Source: Nocardia beijingensis NBRC 16342
GTDB taxonomy: Bacteria; Actinomycetota; Actinomycetes; Mycobacteriales; Mycobacteriaceae
Direction: 5' to 3'
Assembly: GCF_001612785.1 (NCBI RefSeq)
Contig: NZ_BDBC01000015.1
Span: forward strand, 216,572-280,571
DNA length: 64,000 nucleotides
The notes beneath the pieces were generated by a model. The model made no database searches. It was not told where the DNA came from and saw only the letters and a list, made by a program, of their open reading frames with translations. A program made the position numbers and the translations under genes. Positions within the stretch are counted from its first letter, which is position 1, and every line of letters begins with the position of its first letter. Shown here piece by piece: positions 25,567 through 34,900 of the stretch.

Positions 25567-27002
25567 CGCGCGGCCCCCGGCTCCGGCGCCAGCGCGGTCA
25601 GGCCGCGATCGGCGAGCGCGTCGCGGTAGGTGAGCCCGCCGAGGACGGCGTGGATCAATTGCTCCAGCCGGTCGAAGAGTTCATCGATCAAATCGGGCGA
25701 CTCGTGCCGAGGCGCTTTGCGCGGAGCGAGGACGTTCAACCGGACGCCGGGACGCGGCGAACCCGTCCGGTCCAGCGCGACGCTGTCCACGCCTGCCACG
25801 GCGAGCAACAGGTCCTCCACCTGCGCGCTCGTGCGCACCCCGGCCTGGTCGAGCAGCGCGCGATCGAACACCACCGAGACGAACATGCCCTCCGGGTTGC
25901 CCAGTGGTCGCAGCGCGTCGGTTCCCAGCCGGGTGTTGATCGCGGCGATGTGCCCGCATGCCCGCTCGATCTGCGCGCGCATCAGCGCGTGATTGCGGTC
26001 GAAGTAGTCGTCGGCGGTGTGCTCGAGGATCGCGCGCGCCAGATGGGTGGTCTCGCGCTGGAACGAGATGGTGAGCCGCTCGCGGATCCGCGCAAGCCAC
26101 GCGCTGTCGCCGGTGCAGGCCGCACCCATCTTGCACGGACCGAAGGCGTTGTAGGCCTTGGAGTTCCCCGTGACGGTCAGCACCACGTCGTACAGCCGCC
26201 GGGCGCCGTGCGCGGTCTCCACGTGCAGTGCCGCGATCGGGATGTGCGCGGCCACCAGCCGATCGAAGGCCATGTCGCAGATCACCGGAACACCGCAGTC
26301 GAGCAGCACCTGTCCGAGTTCGGCCAGCTCGGCCGCCGTGTAGTCGACGACGACGGGGTTGCCCGGCAAGGTGAGCAGCACGCCGCACAGCTCACCCGTC
26401 GCGCGCAATTCCGCGAGGCAGCGGGCCAGCCGGGCGGGATCGATCTTGAACGCGTCATCCGGAGCCACCGGGCAGGAGACGATCCGTAAGCCGAATTTCT
26501 CCACGTGAATGCTGGAACTCTTGTAGAAGCCCTCCGGACACACGATCACCCCGCCCGGCTTGGCCAGGGTGGCCACCGCCTCCTCGAGCAGCATCGTGCT
26601 CGAGTACGGGCAGACGATCACCTCCTCCGGGCGCACCCGGACGCCCGGCACTCCTTCCACCGGATGCGACAGGCGCTCGAACAACTTGCGGGCCGCGAGT
26701 TCGCGCAGGATCAGCGGCTGCCGCTTGTCGTAGAGCCTGCCGTCGAGATACTCGGCCGAGGGCGCGATGTGCAGGCTTTCGCGCCAGGCCCGGTCCAGCG
26801 CCGCGATCGCATGCGCGTCCGGGGCACGACCGGTCTCACCGTGGTAGGCGTCGATGACGCCCGAGTACCGGCGGCCAGCGGTCCCGGCGAACCAGGTGTC
26901 CCGCGAAACGTGGCCGCGCACTTCACGTTTCCTGGCCTCGGAGCGATTGGTCAGCGTCGCCAGGTCGGCGAGCGGATCGGTGAGCACCTGGCTCTGAGTC
27001 AC
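25563..27002 (-). CDS. PLP-dependent aminotransferase, class I/II fold
   Basis: A 479-residue fold-type I enzyme. The PLP lysine is in VTGNSKAYNAFGPCKMG. Upstream are the glycine-rich cofactor loop region (CPYSSTMLLEEAVATLAKPG), TLPGNPVVVDYT, and ICDMAFDRL with the Asp that pairs with the pyridine nitrogen. It is longer than usual at the N-terminus (~60 residues before the core). Substrate unknown. The GTG at 27002 overlaps the stop of the XRE gene and its own stop overlaps the next start, so this is the middle of a coupled three-gene unit. An amino group transferred here may be delivered to or taken from the product of the neighbouring dehydrogenase. Confidence 0.88.
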   Translation of the reverse strand: MTQSQVLTDPLADLATLTNRSEARKREVRGHVSRDTWFAGTAGRRYSGVIDAYHGETGRAPDAHAIAALDRAWRESLHIAPSAEYLDGRLYDKRQPLILRELAARKLFERLSHPVEGVPGVRVRPEEVIVCPYSSTMLLEEAVATLAKPGGVIVCPEGFYKSSSIHVEKFGLRIVSCPVAPDDAFKIDPARLARCLAELRATGELCGVLLTLPGNPVVVDYTAAELAELGQVLLDCGVPVICDMAFDRLVAAHIPIAALHVETAHGARRLYDVVLTVTGNSKAYNAFGPCKMGAACTGDSAWLARIRERLTISFQRETTHLARAILEHTADDYFDRNHALMRAQIERACGHIAAINTRLGTDALRPLGNPEGMFVSVVFDRALLDQAGVRTSAQVEDLLLAVAGVDSVALDRTGSPRPGVRLNVLAPRKAPRHESPDLIDELFDRLEQLIHAVLGGLTYRDALADRGLTALAPEPGAAR

Positions 27003-28048
27003 GGAACCTCGCCTTCTGAAGAGTCTCCCGGTGCGGGCATGGCGTTCCACCTCTCCTCGAGTGCGGCGCGGAACAGGCTGCGGCAGTTGCCCTCGGTGAG
27101 TCGTTCGAACTGCGCCAGCGGCGGCTGCGTGACGATCTGGTCCACCACGATGGCCGTGCCGGCGCGCCTGAGGTCGTAGAGCTTCTCGAAACGGCGGACC
27201 GCGAACGCGACGTCGTGCTTCAGCGCGGAGAAACGCGTCGCGACCCTGGCCTGGCGGGAGTAGTCGTACTCGCCCACGGCGACATAGCGGTCGTCGACCA
27301 CGAGCATGCTCTGCGCGTTGCGGGCGTACTCGCGCTTGACCAGCACGCTTTCCACGCCCGATCGGGCTTGCTTCCATAATTTGTCGTCATAGGGCCAGAC
27401 ATCCGAGATGTCGTCGAGCACATACATCCGCCGCACATCGATCTTCGGTGGATGGGTCTGGTCGGCCAGGCGCAGAATCGCCGCGTGATAGTCGTCGCCG
27501 ACGTCGCCGCCGATCGTGCCCAGGTCCGCGGTGTGGATCGCCCGCACCGACGTGGTGGCCTGCTCCAGGATCGTCAGCCAGTCGGTGACGGTATTCCATT
27601 CCCACACCGTGGCGCTGCGCGAGGGGATCTGCGCGAGGATCTCCTCGGCGCGCTCCAGCTGCCGATCGGCGACCAAGCGCAGCGGCTCGATCTCCGCCCG
27701 CGCTCCGGAGGCGTCGATCAGGCTCTGCGCGATACTCAGTGCGCGCGAGACCAATTCGGGATCTTTGCCCAGCAGGACGTTGAATCGCATCCGCAGGTCG
27801 TAGTAGGCGCTGCTGGTCGGATCGGTCGCCGGATCGGCGCTGCCGTCGGTCGGCAGCTCCGAGCCGAGCGCCAGACTCAGGCGTTCGCGCAGCGCGAGCG
27901 GCGGAATCCGGCTACCGTTCTCGATCTGCTGAATCAGGCTGCGGGAGCAGCCCGCTCTGGTCGCGAGCGACGCCTGGGTGTAACCGCGCTCTAGTCGTAG
28001 CCTGCGGACCAGGGTGCCGACCTGCTCATCCGAGCCCGAGTCAACCAT
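26999..28048 (-). CDS. XRE-family regulator with large sensor-like C-terminal domain
   Basis: A 349-residue protein. Residues about 10-65 are a Cro/CI helix-turn-helix (LVRRLRLERGYTQASLATRA, then GCSRSLIQQIENGSRIP). The remaining ~280 residues are not a common effector domain. They include VWEWNTVTDWLTILEQATTS, RAIHTADLGTIGG and SMLVVDDRYVAVGEY, faintly like phospholipase-D-type ligand folds but without HKD motifs. It heads the aminotransferase/dehydrogenase operon, so it probably controls it in response to a metabolite. The ATG has GGGAGG upstream; a promoter candidate lies at 28091-28120. Confidence 0.85.
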   Translation of the reverse strand: MVDSGSDEQVGTLVRRLRLERGYTQASLATRAGCSRSLIQQIENGSRIPPLALRERLSLALGSELPTDGSADPATDPTSSAYYDLRMRFNVLLGKDPELVSRALSIAQSLIDASGARAEIEPLRLVADRQLERAEEILAQIPSRSATVWEWNTVTDWLTILEQATTSVRAIHTADLGTIGGDVGDDYHAAILRLADQTHPPKIDVRRMYVLDDISDVWPYDDKLWKQARSGVESVLVKREYARNAQSMLVVDDRYVAVGEYDYSRQARVATRFSALKHDVAFAVRRFEKLYDLRRAGTAIVVDQIVTQPPLAQFERLTEGNCRSLFRAALEERWNAMPAPGDSSEGEVP

Positions 28049-28686
28049 CCCGCGCCTCCCATCCTGCGCCCTGCGTACGCATGCTCACGGAGTATCACGA
28101 TGCGACATTTTAGTCATCAAGTGGCAAGCGGTGTCGGATGAATCGCGTACGCCGAATTTCGTTGTCAACCAGCAATGCGGCCCCGGCATCGATTCGCCAG
28201 CGCCGTGCGTTCGAGGCTTGCCACATGCGCTTGCGAACACGCTCTACCGATTCCGCCCGCGAGCCATGCAGGCTTTTTCCGCCGATTATCGACAAGTATT
28301 GAGCTGCACGACTTTTGCGAAGCATAAAGGCTCACAAAATATCATCACGAAGCGCTAAAGCTTCATTGACAGCATGAGGTGTCACTACCTAGCCTTGTTC
28401 TCGAAGCCACCGCAATTCCCTGTCGCCAGCGGGTTTTTCCCACCTGCCGAGCCCGGTGGCTCGACAACTCTAGGAGGTGCCGGATACGGATACCTCGTCA
28501 CCGCGCGTACGCCAGGCGTGACCATCCCGCCTACCGCGCTCGCGCCGGTCTCCCGACACATTCGAGCACCGAGTAATTCAGGCACGGACGAAGCCACCGC
28601 GTACGGGCCGTGGCCGAGCGCGGTCACCGCACTCCCGGCCGGCGGCGGTTCCGCGCCACCCGCACGAGAGTGAATGAGAGCGGATC
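28049..28686. other. promoter-bearing intergenic stretch, no gene seen
   Basis: About 640 bp between divergent genes. It contains the promoter candidate of the XRE operon near its left end, an AT-richer part up to about 28430, and normal GC thereafter. The open frames across it have no ribosome site and no recognisable protein. Confidence 0.5.
28091..28120 (-). promoter_or_regulatory. candidate sigma-70-type promoter of the XRE operon
   Basis: On the minus strand TTGATG (-35) is followed after 18 nt by GATACT (-10), placing the start site about 35 nt before the ATG at 28048. Confidence 0.4.
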
Positions 28687-29010
28687 ATGGCACTCCACAT
28701 CACCGATTCGATCATCACCAGCGACATCACACCGGAAACCGCACGGCTGCTTTCCTCCTGCGCATCCTGGGAACTCAGCTGGTTGCCCACGGTCGCCCTC
28801 AGTCGCGAGCAAGCGGTCAGCGGGATGGTGCTCGACGAAATGCTCAGCGACCCAGGCACACTCACCAGCGACCTCGCCCTCGAACTGGCCGCCATCCGTG
28901 CCGCCGACCTGAGCCTCACCTTGCGTGACGTGCTGCTGCGGCTGTACGTCCGCATCACCGAACGCGACAACGAAGCGACCTGCCGCGCCCGCCCGCCCCT
29001 GGTCGCCTGA
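28687..29010 (+). CDS. small hypothetical protein ahead of the giant-protein locus
   Basis: A 107-residue, mostly helical soluble protein with no recognised domain (ALHITDSIITSDITPETARL at the start). It is too long and lacks the WxG motif of an Esx protein. The ATG follows a weak purine-rich stretch. A terminator-like hairpin straddles its stop codon, so it is probably a separate unit from the WXG100-like gene 240 bp downstream. Codon use is normal for the genome. Confidence 0.6.
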   Translation: MALHITDSIITSDITPETARLLSSCASWELSWLPTVALSREQAVSGMVLDEMLSDPGTLTSDLALELAAIRAADLSLTLRDVLLRLYVRITERDNEATCRARPPLVA

Positions 29011-29024
29011 CACGCCAGGGGCGT
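28990..29024 (+). terminator. hairpin across the stop of the small hypothetical gene
   Basis: CGCCCCTGG and CCAGGGGCG form a perfect 9-bp stem with the stop codon in the loop, followed by TTGCGTT. Confidence 0.55.
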
Positions 29025-29251
29025 TGCGTTCACCGGCGGCAGGTCCGTACGACCGGCATACCGACGGCGAACGATCGGCATGCGTCGGCCACTGGGCGCG
29101 CAGCCGTGTGTCGCGCGGCCCCCGGTCAGCACGGTGGGATCGGTCGCCATTCGTTCCCAACTCTGAGAACAGAGGACGCGGGGTGGACGCGCTTCGAGGG
29201 GACAATGTCTTCTCTCGGTGTCGTTGACGCAGGTGAAGGGTTTGCCGGGAC

Positions 29252-30985
29252 ATGGGTCGAGCGTTGCGGGTGGACACGGACCTGCTGCGAGCGCTGACCC
29301 CGGAACTCGCCGCCATCGCCGACACCGCGCAGGAGGAACTCACCCGCCTGAAGGAAAGACTGGCCGCGGAGGGCCACTGCTGGGGCGACGACGAGCCGGG
29401 CCGGGCCTTCGGCGACAGCTACGAGCCCGCGGCCGACAAGGGGATCACCGGCTTCGAGAACCTGGTGCACAATCTGCACGGGATGAGCAGCAGCGTCGCC
29501 GACGCGGGTGAGGTCTTGCGGGACCAGGACCGGAACATCGGCTCCCAGTTCCGCAAAAAGAATCCGTTCGACTCCGGCCCGGTCGGCAACAGTCCGTACG
29601 ACCAGCCCCTGGCGCAAGAACCGGCTCCGTCGCCAACCCCAACGCCGATTGCCGCTCAACCCGATCCGGCTCCTGGCACCACCGCGCCCACCTCGTCGGA
29701 CGACCCGACGGTCCGGTCCGTCCCCACCGCTCAGGCCGCCGACCCCACCGCTCCGGCGAGCGACCCCACCGCCACGCGGGGCACCGGACAGCCCAGCTAT
29801 CAGCCGACCGGCGACCCGTTCGGGCCCGGCTCGGCGAACCCCGGCGACTACGGCCCAGCCGGCGATGCCGACTCTTCCGGACAGCCGTCCTCCACCTCGA
29901 CTCCCTCCGTCCAGGACCGAGCCACGCCGGCCGCCCGAGACGCCGCGCCGACCGGGCGACCCCCGTCCGCACCGGCCACCACCACCACGCCGACCGCCGC
30001 CGACTCGTCCCCCGCGGCGACACCCAAACCCGGCGCATCCGGCCCGGCGGCCGTCCAGCGGACGCCGGAGAGCCGATGGACGAGGCCACCCACCGAATCG
30101 CCGTGGATACGGAACGCGCCCGGCACACCCTGGTCGCGAAACGACGGCGGTCGATCGCCGGGTCAGGTCTTTCCGCCACGCCGCAAGGGGCCTCGGCCCG
30201 ACGCGGGCGAGCCGGTCGCACCGGGCAAGGACCGGAAAACGCGCAAGCCGAAACCCGCGCCCGCGGAAGCGAAGCACTCCCGCATACGGACCGATCCCGG
30301 CGCCGTGGCCGCCGCACGGGCGCTCGCCGCCCGCCATGGCCTCCGGATCGCCGGATTCGAAGACTCCGGTGTGTCGAGACGCACGGTGGACGAGATCGCC
30401 GCGGCCATCGACGGAATCCTCGGCAAATACCCCTTCATCGAGCTGTCCGGTATCGAGATCACCGACCTGCGGGACGGCACGGTGTCGCGCGTGGTGCCGA
30501 ATCGCGCGCCCGACGACACGGTTGACGCGGTCACCGGTGGGTGGATCCTGCTCGACCGGGTGGTGGTGGCGAATCCGGCCCTGCTCGCCGAAAAGGTCGA
30601 GGCCGCGGTTCGGGCGGGTGCACGTGTGGCCGGTCCAGCGGACCAGCCGATGTATGCCACCATCGTGCGCGACCTCGGCCGGATACTCGAGGCGGCGGCC
30701 GGTCCCCATGTGCGGCAGTCGGCGCAACGGTCGTTGCTCATGGAGTACCGGCGCATCAGCGGACCGTGGGATCGCGGCGACACGCTGGCCGCGATCGTGT
30801 GCGGTTATCGGCAGTGGCGCGCCCAACTGGTCCGCGCCTGTTTCTCCGGTGACCGCTTCGATCCCCGCGCGGCCGTGGTGGAAGCCTTCACCGAAGTCGA
30901 ACTACGCGGCGAGAGCGCATGCGGGCCCGCGAAAGTGCTGCACCGACTGGCGATCGAGCACGCCCGCGGACAGTCGAGCGCCTGA
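29252..30985 (+). CDS. WXG100-like protein with degenerate zincin-like C-terminal domain
   Basis: A 577-residue protein, probable partner and co-transcribed leader of the giant protein. Residues 1-105 are helical with WGDDEPGRAFGDSY, the style of WXG100-type ESX targets. Residues about 110-320 are a Pro/Thr/Ser/Ala-rich linker. The C-terminal ~230 residues match the giant protein's metallopeptidase-like block at 50935-51720: ARHGLRIAGFEDSGVS against the DHHIRILGWEDPVVP stretch, and MYATIVRDLGRILEAAAG where the other has MYQLIHHEFIHVVVDDG. The HExxH residues are therefore lost here, making this a pseudo-enzyme copy. Its TGA overlaps the ATG of the giant gene by one base (TGATG), so the two are coupled. 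Purine-rich AAGGG lies about 12 nt before the ATG. Confidence 0.8.
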   Translation: MGRALRVDTDLLRALTPELAAIADTAQEELTRLKERLAAEGHCWGDDEPGRAFGDSYEPAADKGITGFENLVHNLHGMSSSVADAGEVLRDQDRNIGSQFRKKNPFDSGPVGNSPYDQPLAQEPAPSPTPTPIAAQPDPAPGTTAPTSSDDPTVRSVPTAQAADPTAPASDPTATRGTGQPSYQPTGDPFGPGSANPGDYGPAGDADSSGQPSSTSTPSVQDRATPAARDAAPTGRPPSAPATTTTPTAADSSPAATPKPGASGPAAVQRTPESRWTRPPTESPWIRNAPGTPWSRNDGGRSPGQVFPPRRKGPRPDAGEPVAPGKDRKTRKPKPAPAEAKHSRIRTDPGAVAAARALAARHGLRIAGFEDSGVSRRTVDEIAAAIDGILGKYPFIELSGIEITDLRDGTVSRVVPNRAPDDTVDAVTGGWILLDRVVVANPALLAEKVEAAVRAGARVAGPADQPMYATIVRDLGRILEAAAGPHVRQSAQRSLLMEYRRISGPWDRGDTLAAIVCGYRQWRAQLVRACFSGDRFDPRAAVVEAFTEVELRGESACGPAKVLHRLAIEHARGQSSA

Positions 30986-31900
30986 TGGTGCAGATTCCGG
31001 ACTATTTCCCCGACTGGCTCACCGACATGGTGCTGGGGCACTTTCCGGAGGGAGATCCGGAGGGGATGCGCCGCGACGGCGACGCGTGGTCGGACGCGGC
31101 GAACGCGCTTGCGCCGGTGCGGCATCGGCTGCTCGCGGCGTTGGAGCGGTTGGACAAGGCGGTCGAGGGCGAGACCGGCGCGGAGATGCAGAAGCAGTAC
31201 CGCAAGATCCTCGACCAGATCCAGGCGCAGATCGAGTTCAACAACGCCATGGCCCGGAAGTTGTACGACAACGCCACGGATACCGAATACGGACAGTACG
31301 TCCTCATCGGCATCGGCGCTGCGCTGCTGGCCCAGGTGCTCATCGATATGGCGATGCCACCGCCCGGCAGCATCGTCAAAGCGATCTCCGATCGCGCCGA
31401 GGCGAGGGTGGGGATGGAACTCGCCCAGCGCGACCTGGTGGTGGCCATATTGGGGAAGGCAGCGCGGTTCGTCGCGGAGCATCCGCGTCTGACGCTGGCC
31501 ACGAAGGGCGTTTTCTTCGGGACGGCGATCGGCGGCGGCGTCCCCTATGTCGCGCAACGTGTCCAGATGGCCCAGGGTCACCGGGAAACCATGGATTGGC
31601 AGAAGGTCTGGGTCGGAGCGGCGGCAGGCGCCGCGGGCGGTCTGGTCGGTGTCGAGGTGGGTCGTCGCGTCGCCCCCCTCGCGATCAAAGCGGGCGGTCG
31701 GGTGCTCGGCACCGTGGCGGCGGGCGGCGTCGGCGGTGTAGCCGGTGGCCTGGCGGGTGGGCTGACCGCGTGGGGTCTCACCGGGGGTGAACTGCGCGGC
31801 AAGGATTTGGCGACCATGGTGTGGACCGGGTTCGGTTCGGGCCTGGTCGGGTCGGTCGGTGCGTCCGTGCGAGCCGGACGATTGGGCGCGAACGCGAACC
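30985..31900 (+). other. domain: CpnT-like WXG100 N-terminus and membrane-active stretch
   Basis: Residues 1-100 begin VQIPDYFPDWLTDMVLGHFP and continue EGDPEGMRRDGDAWSDAANAL, the pattern of the N-terminal domain of mycobacterial CpnT and other large ESX-linked toxins. A hydrophobic helix near 106-125 (VLIGIGAALLAQVLIDMAM) and Gly/Ala-rich hydrophobic runs near 205-285 could insert into membrane. Confidence 0.75.
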
Positions 31901-34900
31901 TGACCGAACCGGTGGCCTCCACCGGTTCGAATCCGCCTCCCGACGCCGCGCCGCCGGCCAGGATTTCCGCGCCAGGGGATGGCAGGCCGCCGCAGCTCCG
32001 GACGGCGGCACCGGAGCCCACGTCCGCCACCAGCGAAGTGGACGCGCCTGCGGCGCGGCGTCCCGACTCCGGCGATGGATCGATGGATCCGCCCGACGAT
32101 CTGTCGCCGGAGATGATGGCCGAGGGCGACGAAATCGTCCGCCATATGGTCGACGACGCCATCGCCCGGATCATGGCGGGCGAGGACCCCGGCCACTTGC
32201 CGGACCGCAACGGCGGGACGCCGTTCGGGAGCGCACCCGACCACCCCTCGGGAGGGTCGTCGCCCTCTTCGCCGTCGTCCTCCGGACACGGCGGCGCACC
32301 GCCCGCGTGGCGGGACACCGCGATCGCGCGCACTCCGGTCGCCGTGGCCGCCCATCCCGAAGGCGGTCCGGTCACGCCGATGCCGAGCCGTCAGTTCCAG
32401 ATCAGCGATCCACAGGTACGTCCGGACCAGCGGGGAGTCGATCTGATCACCGATGGGACCCTCACCCAACCGGACACTCCCGCGCTCGGCACCGAAGTCC
32501 TTTTCGACGACGGCAGCAGTTCTTACACGAGTCCGTTCCTGGTCGAACACGGCCCTGCCGGAGAGATGTACTTGCTCGCGCCGGAGCAGACGGCGGGCAA
32601 CGCCTCCCAGGACATGGCGGGACCGCGACCGGCCGGTGACATGCTCGATGGGACCACCCAGGACGGGCAACCGCTGCTCCACATCGATTTCGACGCGGAG
32701 ATCGCCAGGCTGGAAGCGGAACTGGCGCAGAACACCCCGCCGGTGAGTGCGGATACCACCGCGCCGTCGATGGAATCGCCCACTCGAGCGGTGGACACCG
32801 GAACGGACGACGCCGTCGCGGGGCATGCGCAATCGATTCCGGATGCCGGGACCAACGCGCCCGACGCCCTCCCGCAGGCGAGTTCTCCGAGCCCGATGGC
32901 CGGCTCCACAGCGGCAGGACACCTTTCGACCACACCGGAGCTACCGAACCCCGTTGCGCAGCCAAGTTCTCCGAGCTCACACACCGGCCACGCACCGGCA
33001 GGGCACGCTTCCACCACGCCGGGACCACGGAACCCCGTCGCCCCATCGAACGCACCGGAAGCGGCCGTCCCGGCGGCTACGAGCGGCGCGTCGCCCACTG
33101 GCGAACCGAGGCCACCGCTGAGCCACACACCGCCGAGCGGCTCGCGAAGCACCGGCCCGAACACGGCACCGCTGGCGGGCGCCGCACCTGACGCCCACGG
33201 TCCCGCCGCCCACACGAATACGCCGACCTCGGCCGTGACCCCGACTTCCGCATCGCCGACGACCCCCACCGCCGCAGCCGTGCAGCCGGGTGCCGACGAC
33301 GAACCCGCCGCCGATCCGGAGGAGTTCCCCACACCACCGGGCACCGTCGTGGACGACCCGCGGGAACACAACATTCAAAAGGACCCCCGGGAACACAGCG
33401 TCCAACAAGACCCCCGGGAACACAGTGTCCAAAAGAAGCCATCCGGGGATTACGTAGTCATCCCCGGCGTCTCCTACCCGCTGGAGGACGAACCGCCCGC
33501 CGACGCCATACCGGTCATACCGCGCACACCCGCTCTCACCCCCCTGCCCAACGACTCCGTCGACTTGGGCCGCGCCTTCCAGAACCCCGACGACCCCGAG
33601 AACACCTCTGGCCCCACCTCTTCGCGCGCTCCGGACATCACCAATCCCCTGTCGGACCGCCATCTCGCCGCACCGGAAACCGGCTTGGACGCCGGACTGG
33701 GAAAGACGCCCGACTCGCTCACGATGCCGAGCAGGTACGCGACCGAACCAAGTCCCGACACCCCCGGCGCTCCACAAAAGCCCGCGGCCCCCCAACTGAA
33801 TCCGCACGCCCTCGAATACAGCGATGACCCGAGCCGCCTTCCAGCCGTCGGCGGCGTCCCACCCCTGCTGCCAGCCCCGGCACCGAAGAAGACGGAGCCC
33901 AAGCGGCTGATCACCCGAATGGGCGCCGATCCACAGGAGCCGGAACGGCGCAAGCGCGCCCGCAAACAACAACCATCCCCACCCCCACCGCCCCCACCGC
34001 AGCCGACGCCAGAGCCACCGGTTCCGACGCCGAAACCGGCCCCAGGGCCGAAGCCTCGCAAGCGGACCCAGCCATCAGCGCCACTGGTCCGCGAAGAGTT
34101 CGTCGTACGCGAGAACAACGAAGCGAGCGGCACGATCGGTGAGGAAGGTGAGCGGGTCCGCGGCGCCGCCGGAACCCGGCGATGGGTGCGATCGCTGCCG
34201 CAGAAGCTGCCCTGGCTCAGCGAAGAGCAGATCGACACCGCGGAACTGCTGCTTTCCGAGATGGTGGCGAATTCGCTGCGGTGGACGCAGGGCAAGGTCG
34301 CGGTCATCGCCACGGCGACCGATACCGGCGACACCCGCAGAACCCGATTCACGGTCACCGACGACAGCGATTTCGTCCCGGAGCGCACCGGCATGCCGGA
34401 CTCGGACGCCGAGCGCGGGCGCGGCGGCGAGTTCGTCGCCATGCTGTCGGATGCCCACGGGGCCACCGTGCACGAGAACGGCAAATCGACCTGGTTCGAG
34501 CTACATGGACCGCGCGGTGACGACCCGGACGCCGGCGAGCCGAACTCCCCTGGCAGCGGGCACCCGAGCGCCCCGAGCACAGAACCTGCTCCGAAGCGCA
34601 ATCCTGTCCCGCCGGACGGCGACCACACGCAGCAGACCGATGAAGCCGACGTAGCGACCCCTGGCGGCGAGCCGGTTCCGATCGACACTCCCCTCGACGA
34701 TGAGCAGGCCGGTACTGCCATACGGCAAGCCGCGGAAGCAGTGCTCGCGGATTACCACGCCCGGTCGGGACCCGACATTCCCGAAGCCGAGCGGCTGACC
34801 AATATCCCGGAAGCCGCTCTCACGCAGAACGACCAGCACACCGCGATCGCGTTCGTGGTGCGTGCGCAAGGGCCTGACCCGAGCGACGAGGCGGCGCGAA

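Noticed and set aside
28014..28358. 114-codon plus-strand frame in the XRE-gene upstream region
   Set aside because: Overlaps the start of the XRE gene antisense and the promoter; no supporting signals.
30919..30984. Earlier in-frame start for the giant protein
   Set aside because: It lies inside the upstream gene without a ribosome site; the ATG at 30985 begins the WXG100-like domain and overlaps the upstream stop.
30805..32922. 705-codon minus-strand frame opposite the start of the giant gene
   Set aside because: Low-complexity Arg/Gly-rich shadow frame without recognisable domains.
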